Origin: Thamnaconus septentrionalis
Lineage: Eukaryota > Chordata > Actinopteri > Tetraodontiformes > Monacanthidae
Direction: 5' to 3'
Assembly (NCBI GenBank): GCA_009823395.1
Contig: CM020519.1
Coordinates: forward strand, 14,388,501-14,452,500
DNA: 64,000 bases
Part shown: piece after piece, positions 58,861 through 64,000 of the stretch
Layout: each line of letters begins with the position of its first letter
Position numbering within the stretch: position 1 is the first letter of the stretch
Translations under genes and position numbers: made by a program
Notes under the pieces: generated by a model
Told to the model about the DNA's origin: nothing
The model's database searches: none
Seen by the model: the letters and a program-made list of their open reading frames with translations, nothing else

Positions 58861-61839
58861 CCGCCCCTGTCGGTGGTTCTCGCCTCACCTCCGCTGGCCC
58901 CCCCCTTTCACCCCCCCGTTTTCGTGTGCAATGCAGACGAGCGTACGGCTGAGCAAAATTAAAATCTGTTGTGAGCGAAACACACAGGACGTCGCACGTG
59001 CATTGCTGACTATTGAACAAATCAGACGACGAGGTTGAAGGAAATCTGGCATTTCTTTTTCCAAGTTGCACTAAAAGTGGGTGTCCACTTAAAGGTCCAC
59101 CGTGTAATATTTGGCCAGATTTATGATTTTTAGAGCGGTAAAAGCTTAAAAACTTAATAAAAGTATAAAATTGCAGTACAATAAAAGTCATTTGGTTTTC
59201 CTCCCTTTAGAACAGTTCTCATATATATATGAAAAATACAGCATCTTCCCAGTTAGCTGCCATCTTGCACCGCCATATTTTTAAGGAAGCCTGGTGTGGA
59301 CAATTCAGCCCACCTGCCAGCACGTTTCGTAATTGGGGTGAATGCTGGCATTTTCAAATTAACAAAGAAGGACAAGGTGGACAAGGTATCCAGGTTTGGG
59401 TGCGCAGACCACCGTAGTTCACTGGCAAGTTCAGGAGGGGGAGGGAGATTGAAAGACACTGCAGTCTAAAAGTAACCACTTTATGTCGCTGTTTCTTCTT
59501 CAAAATCTCCAATTAGTACACATTAAACCTTTAACCGTATACTGTTAACTACGCCTAGTCCCCCCATTCCCCCCCGCCATTCCCCTGCCACCCAACTGCC
59601 ATTCTCTCGGAATAGACCTTTTTCACACATCATGCCCCATTGATGAGAAAATGTCTGTAGAATCAAATCAGACTCAATGATGGATATGACCGGCCCGCTT
59701 CCAGACACTGCGTCTTGGCAGCGAGCACAAATTGCTTCCCATTCATGAGTCTTGCATTTTCACCGCTCGGCGGTCCGGTCGCCTTCCGGAGCCTCCCAGA
59801 AGCATTGGGACAATCTGCCGGCCCGGAACATGTGCATTCCCGTCTGTTGTGCTCCTCGTTGGAGGTCAGATGCCCCTCCCTAAACAGCACACGCAGCGTG
59901 AGTTAGCTTCAAAATACGACACCAAAATTTTGTTCCATTTAGCTTATGACGTTGTTTCTCAAAGACATAAAATGATAGTTTTTTGGACATCTCATGCAAA
60001 AAAACCTTCTGAAAGGACACACACAAAAAAAATCTCTTTATGCACTTCTGTGAAAAAAAAACTGAGGCTAAGCTTTACTTGTATACAGCGCGGTGGTACC
60101 CATTCACCTTTTGAACCTTGACTAGTGTTACTGGCACTAACTAACCACACCAACCTGTTGTTTCTAGCCGATGTCGAAAAAGCTCTTTGACGTCCGTGGC
60201 CTCAGCCTTTCCAGATCTATGCGACATTTTCATTGACGCCGCTTGGGAGCGTAATTATCATTGCAAGTGTTCAAAGGGGAAATATCCATATCGGTGATAT
60301 TGATCATTTATTGGCCAGACACCAGTCAAACGTAATTGGCCCCCCCCCCCCATGTGGTCGGCAGCAAGTCTTTTGAATCAATACTCGGGAGCGTTTCTCT
60401 TCGCGCGTCCCTTGAAAGCCTGCGTTTCCCCTCGTCAACGACGCGCAGCCAAAACACTCATTCATGGCGCAATTTGAAAGAATTACAAGGCGGAACGGTA
60501 TTTACAGCTTGGCGACCGACGCTGTCCAACAACGGCCACTGTGTTGAGTAACACGCCGTCAGCACTTCAGCAGCGGCGTGAAGCCCTGCGATGACTCAGA
60601 AATTCTAAATATAAGGGGCGTCAGTCCACTGTCTCTTCCCGTCCTGTTCAGAGCGGTGATTTCTGAGTAATGAGCATTTGGCGATGGTGGGTTTCTTTGT
60701 TTTTACCCAACCCAAAAGCTTCTGTCTTTGCTAAATCTCAACCTTAAAATCTTCAATTTCTGGAGGTTTTACCGAGGCTGCGGAAAATTTAATTCAAGTA
60801 AGTCATAATCAACCTCAGCATGGTTACTATTAGTCAGTGCACCTTGAGATAATTAATGTGCTCTCTGCAATTATTATTGCTATTATTTTTATTTAAAAAA
60901 AAATAATAATTAAAGGGGCAGAAAGCGTTTTCTCTTTCTTTCCCTTTTCTCCCCACCGCTAGCGAACACAGTTGAGCACCGCATGTAAGCCAAAAAAAAA
61001 AAAAAAAAAGGCAACTGAGCTCCACCTCCTTTGCTCCGCCTCCCCACTAGTCTCGTATGTGAAGCAGCAAACACCCACCGAGCGAGCAGGGAACATGTCA
61101 TTATGACGTTATGAGCAGTGACGGACCTACGTTAGCTTAAGCAAATTTTTTGTGTTTGTTTTATTTATCCAAAGTCAGTTAAAATAAAATGACCCCTCCG
61201 ATAATCATAAAAAATTGCTTGTTGCGGCAGTGAAGGTTGACATAGGCTCCGCTGAGGCGCAGCCACCCTGCCAGGTCCTCCAGACGTCCCGTCTCACCTC
61301 TGCGCATCCTTGAAGGACCGCAGCTGTTTCATCTTCACTCCCCGTGACTGAGCAGAGCACAGCGCCGTGCGTTTCTTTGAAACGGGCGGACTTTCATGTG
61401 AACATGTCATGCGTGTGTTACCTCAGGACCCCTGAATTAGGAGCTCTAAGCCACCGACGGGCAGGAGAGTGAAATGCAAAGGATATGAGGCATATCTAAA
61501 GTCTCCCTCTGGGACTTTATGTAATGAGGCGCAGAGATGCGCCGCGATTGGTTGGCGCCTCTAGATTGGGCACATCCACCTACACAGCCGACCTCGGTGT
61601 CACCGGCACTGTTTTTCGCTGCTGTTCACTGCCACTGCTATTTTGAAAAGGAACTTCCTTTAGGGCTGAAAGGATTAACGGTAGGACAACAGAAATGCAC
61701 GATATGTAATAATATGTAGATTTTCCGCTAGTATGAATAATGTGAGGGGGATGGACGGACGGAGGTGACCTGTTGCAGAATTTTCTTTTTTGGATGATGT
61801 AATTGGAGAGAAGGTGGTCTTAAAATCTATCAGTCAGTG
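58861..61839. other. Non-coding stretch downstream of the CpG-rich island
   Basis: No gene is recognised. Unique-looking blocks lie at about 59700-59890 and 60380-60560; there is a poly-C at 60342-60351 and a poly-A at about 60991-61009. The rest is AT-rich with simple-sequence runs. Confidence 0.35.
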
Positions 61840-61847
61840 ATCCAACC

Positions 61848-62196
61848 CAGGGGCGGGCAAACCTTTTCACCGGTGAGGCCACAATGGGTTCTAAAATTTG
61901 ACAGAGGGGGCAGAGCAGGATAGTGTTTTGGTGAACCACCTCATAGGAGAAAAAAATATATCATGAGATATGTAGTACATGTGCTTTAATGTCAATTGAA
62001 AATGAACCGAAGCGTTACAACAAAATGTCTTTGAAGCCTCACGGTAGTTAGCTCTTTATTGAAATGACTCTTAAAACACTGACAAACTTGACTTACTAAC
62101 TACTACTACTAATATAATTTCTTGAAGTTCGGCAAGCCAGATAAAAAAGCTTAACGGGCCGCATATGGCCCCCGGGCCGCAGTTTGCCCATGCCTG
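61848..62196. mobile_element. hAT-type MITE with near-perfect 8-bp target duplication
   Basis: The 349-bp element begins CAGGGGCGGGCAAACCTTTT and ends GCAGTTTGCCCATGCCTG, typical CAG-type hAT termini with a GGGCAAAC core. Just inside the right end is GGGCCGCATATGGCCCCCGG, which is common in this family. The flanks ATCCAACC (61840-61847) and ATCTAACC (62197-62204) match at 7 of 8 positions. No transposase. Confidence 0.88.
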
Positions 62197-62204
62197 ATCT
62201 AACC

Positions 62205-64000
62205 CATTGGCTAAATTTTGTTTTTGTTTGTTGTTTGTGACGTTCATGAGTTCCAATTTGTAAAAATGCAAAATGGTGCGTTCACACCAGAGGTGTCGAA
62301 CAAAATGCAAGTGTTTCAGCTCCATCAGTTTTTAGGCGTTAGTTCAATCTTTCCAACTTCTATAATGAAAACTGTTCTCTCTTGCATGGATTTTTTCTTA
62401 GATTATTAGTTTTAGTTTATGTCATATCATTATTATTTCTTTTAAAAAAAAACATTGAGTCTCTGACTGTGCAAGCGGCTGGATTGCTAATTTTCAACGT
62501 CCATCTTGTGAAGCTCCGATCTTCGAATTACAACCTGTCGGACTATTTCACGACCAATTGGGCCTCAGCGCTGGGTATTGAATGCTTTAATTACAGTTGT
62601 GAAATAAAAGCGCAAATGTCAGTGATCGTAGATGAACAAGGCACTATTCTGACACTCACTTTGGAGAGCGTAAAAAATGAATGCGACGGAGGGAACGTTC
62701 TGAGTTCGACGTAGGGAATGCGTTAAAACCCACAGCCTGTCGTAAACTTTCCATCTGGCTTGTCAGTTTATTGAATCTCAAAAAAAAAAAAGCTGAGCCA
62801 TTTTAAAAGCATGCGTTTCGAGGAAAAAAACAAAAAACTAATCACCCAGTAAATGGTGCTCCACCTCAATTAAAGGTAATTGCTTTGTCTGCTTCACGCC
62901 TCCCACACTTTGTCACTTGTTTTGTGGTAAATAACAATTGTGGTGCAGCTGCTGATGGCATGGTTTAAAAAAAAAGAAAAAAAAAGTTGATTGATGTTTG
63001 TTGTTTTACATGTTTACGTTTTTTTGCAGTTAACACAGTGTTTAGTAGTTCTGAAAACCGGACCTTCCAATTTGCCACCGCTGTCGGCGAAGGTTCTCAG
63101 CTGTCCAGGTCACATTTTGGCATTTGGACAGACCGAAGATCCTTGAAATTTGGCTTTTTGGCCAAGTGGGGAACCGATGTTTAGGTTTCTAAAAACCAGA
63201 ACTTTTGGAAATCTCCTCTCCAGGTGAAGTTCTTTCAAAAGACTGGACCGAAGTACTAGTGCGTGTACAGCAGATCTTTCTGTTCCAGCAGCTAAATGAG
63301 AGGCAGAACCAAAACAGTGATAGGTTCACACATTCCTAGTGAGAATCAGCATTTTTATTGGCTCTATGTGCCTGCGTAATCCTGTAAAATGCAAAATTTC
63401 GCAAGTCAACTTCATTACGGTTCGGCACGGCGCCTCTTCTGCTTTGCCGTCATACAATATTGCGAATAACAAGATAAAGCCTCACAATTTTGGGGCTTTT
63501 CATTTAGTCCGTGAAGCGCAAACTCCCCTCCCCAGCGTGCTCTGCGAGATCTGTCACCAGGATTAAATACATAACGAGACTCATTCAGCGTTTCCTTCCT
63601 TTTTTGTTGCCGGCGGTGCGTCCGGAATAGAAAACGCCGCCGTTGTTTTATGTGTCTGACATTTCCAGGCGGAAAAATGTGGAAAGTAAAACGTTTTTGC
63701 CGCTGGAAACAACGTTACGTAATGGAAAAGCAATTCTTTGTCCTCGTTTTTGTTGTTTTTTTTTTCTCATTGAAAATACCAACAAAAAGGACTTGACTGG
63801 ATCGATGAGCAGAATGAGTTAGAGGGGAAAGCGCAGGAGAAATTCTTAATGACGGCCGTGGCTGGGGACCAGAACGGAGCCTCGTCTGTGGAACTCATCG
63901 GAACGCTCGATAAGAGAGATCCCACACGCCCCGTTTGTCTCTCCCGCAAATCCGTCTTTCACAGATTTTGCAGGCGTGCGCGTGCTTTACGTCTCTCGGG
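62205..64000. other. Terminal non-coding stretch
   Basis: No exon is recognised, including none matching the later part of aven. Moderately complex sequence at 62470-62720 and 63560-64000 could be conserved non-coding DNA but shows no splice-flanked ORF. Confidence 0.35.

Noticed and set aside
57618..59038. Several ORFs of 100-194 codons on both strands
   Set aside because: Composition artefacts of the CpG/GA/CT-rich island (poly-Ser, Pro, Leu, Glu or Arg translations); no family resemblance.
63767..63949. Possible exon near the right edge
   Set aside because: The minus-strand ORF and the plus-strand frame were both compared by eye with Aven and Ryr3 sequence features; no similarity and no matching splice phases.

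Overview
The window is nuclear genomic DNA from a vertebrate, almost certainly a ray-finned (teleost) fish. Genes are split into short exons with GT-AG introns, microsatellites are long and frequent (up to 41 AC units), and there are many short non-autonomous hAT-type DNA elements of the kind that crowd teleost introns. The four proteins recognised are vertebrate orthologues that lie in the same neighbourhood on human 15q14. All identifications were made by reading translated exons; no database search was run.

Layout. Positions 1 to about 28.7 kb contain no gene I can support. They hold microsatellites, decayed interspersed repeats, a fold-back element (22.28-22.67 kb) and several unique-looking blocks that may be conserved non-coding DNA. 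From 28.7 to 33.2 kb lies katnbl1 (plus strand; seven firm coding exons, N-terminal exons uncertain). From 34.65 to 36.56 kb lies emc7 (plus strand, five exons, complete). From 41.46 to 43.02 kb lies chrm5, the muscarinic M5 receptor (minus strand, intact single coding exon, preceded by a splice acceptor and a nine-codon upstream ORF). From 43.93 kb aven begins (plus strand); exons 1 and 2 are present and the rest was not found before the window ends. The remainder, 47.2-64 kb, is probably aven intron and/or flanking sequence. It carries four hAT-like elements, a CpG- and GA/CT-rich island at about 57.6-58.85 kb with splice-donor motifs facing outwards on both strands, and long microsatellites.

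How the genes relate. They do not form a pathway: katnbl1 is a katanin-related microtubule regulator, emc7 is a subunit of the ER membrane protein complex, chrm5 is a Gq-coupled acetylcholine receptor, and aven is an RGG-rich apoptosis and DNA-damage regulator. The point of interest is the order and orientation katnbl1(+), emc7(+), chrm5(-), aven(+), which mirrors the mammalian block. It includes the head-to-head chrm5/aven arrangement, in which chrm5 5' untranslated exons must lie inside or beyond aven on the opposite strand.

I found no convincing novel protein system. The observations most worth following up are the chrm5/aven antisense architecture and its candidate distal CpG island promoter, the DRF (not DRY) motif and uORF of chrm5, several mobile elements with clear termini and target-site duplications, and a perfect 18-bp hairpin at 10.45 kb.
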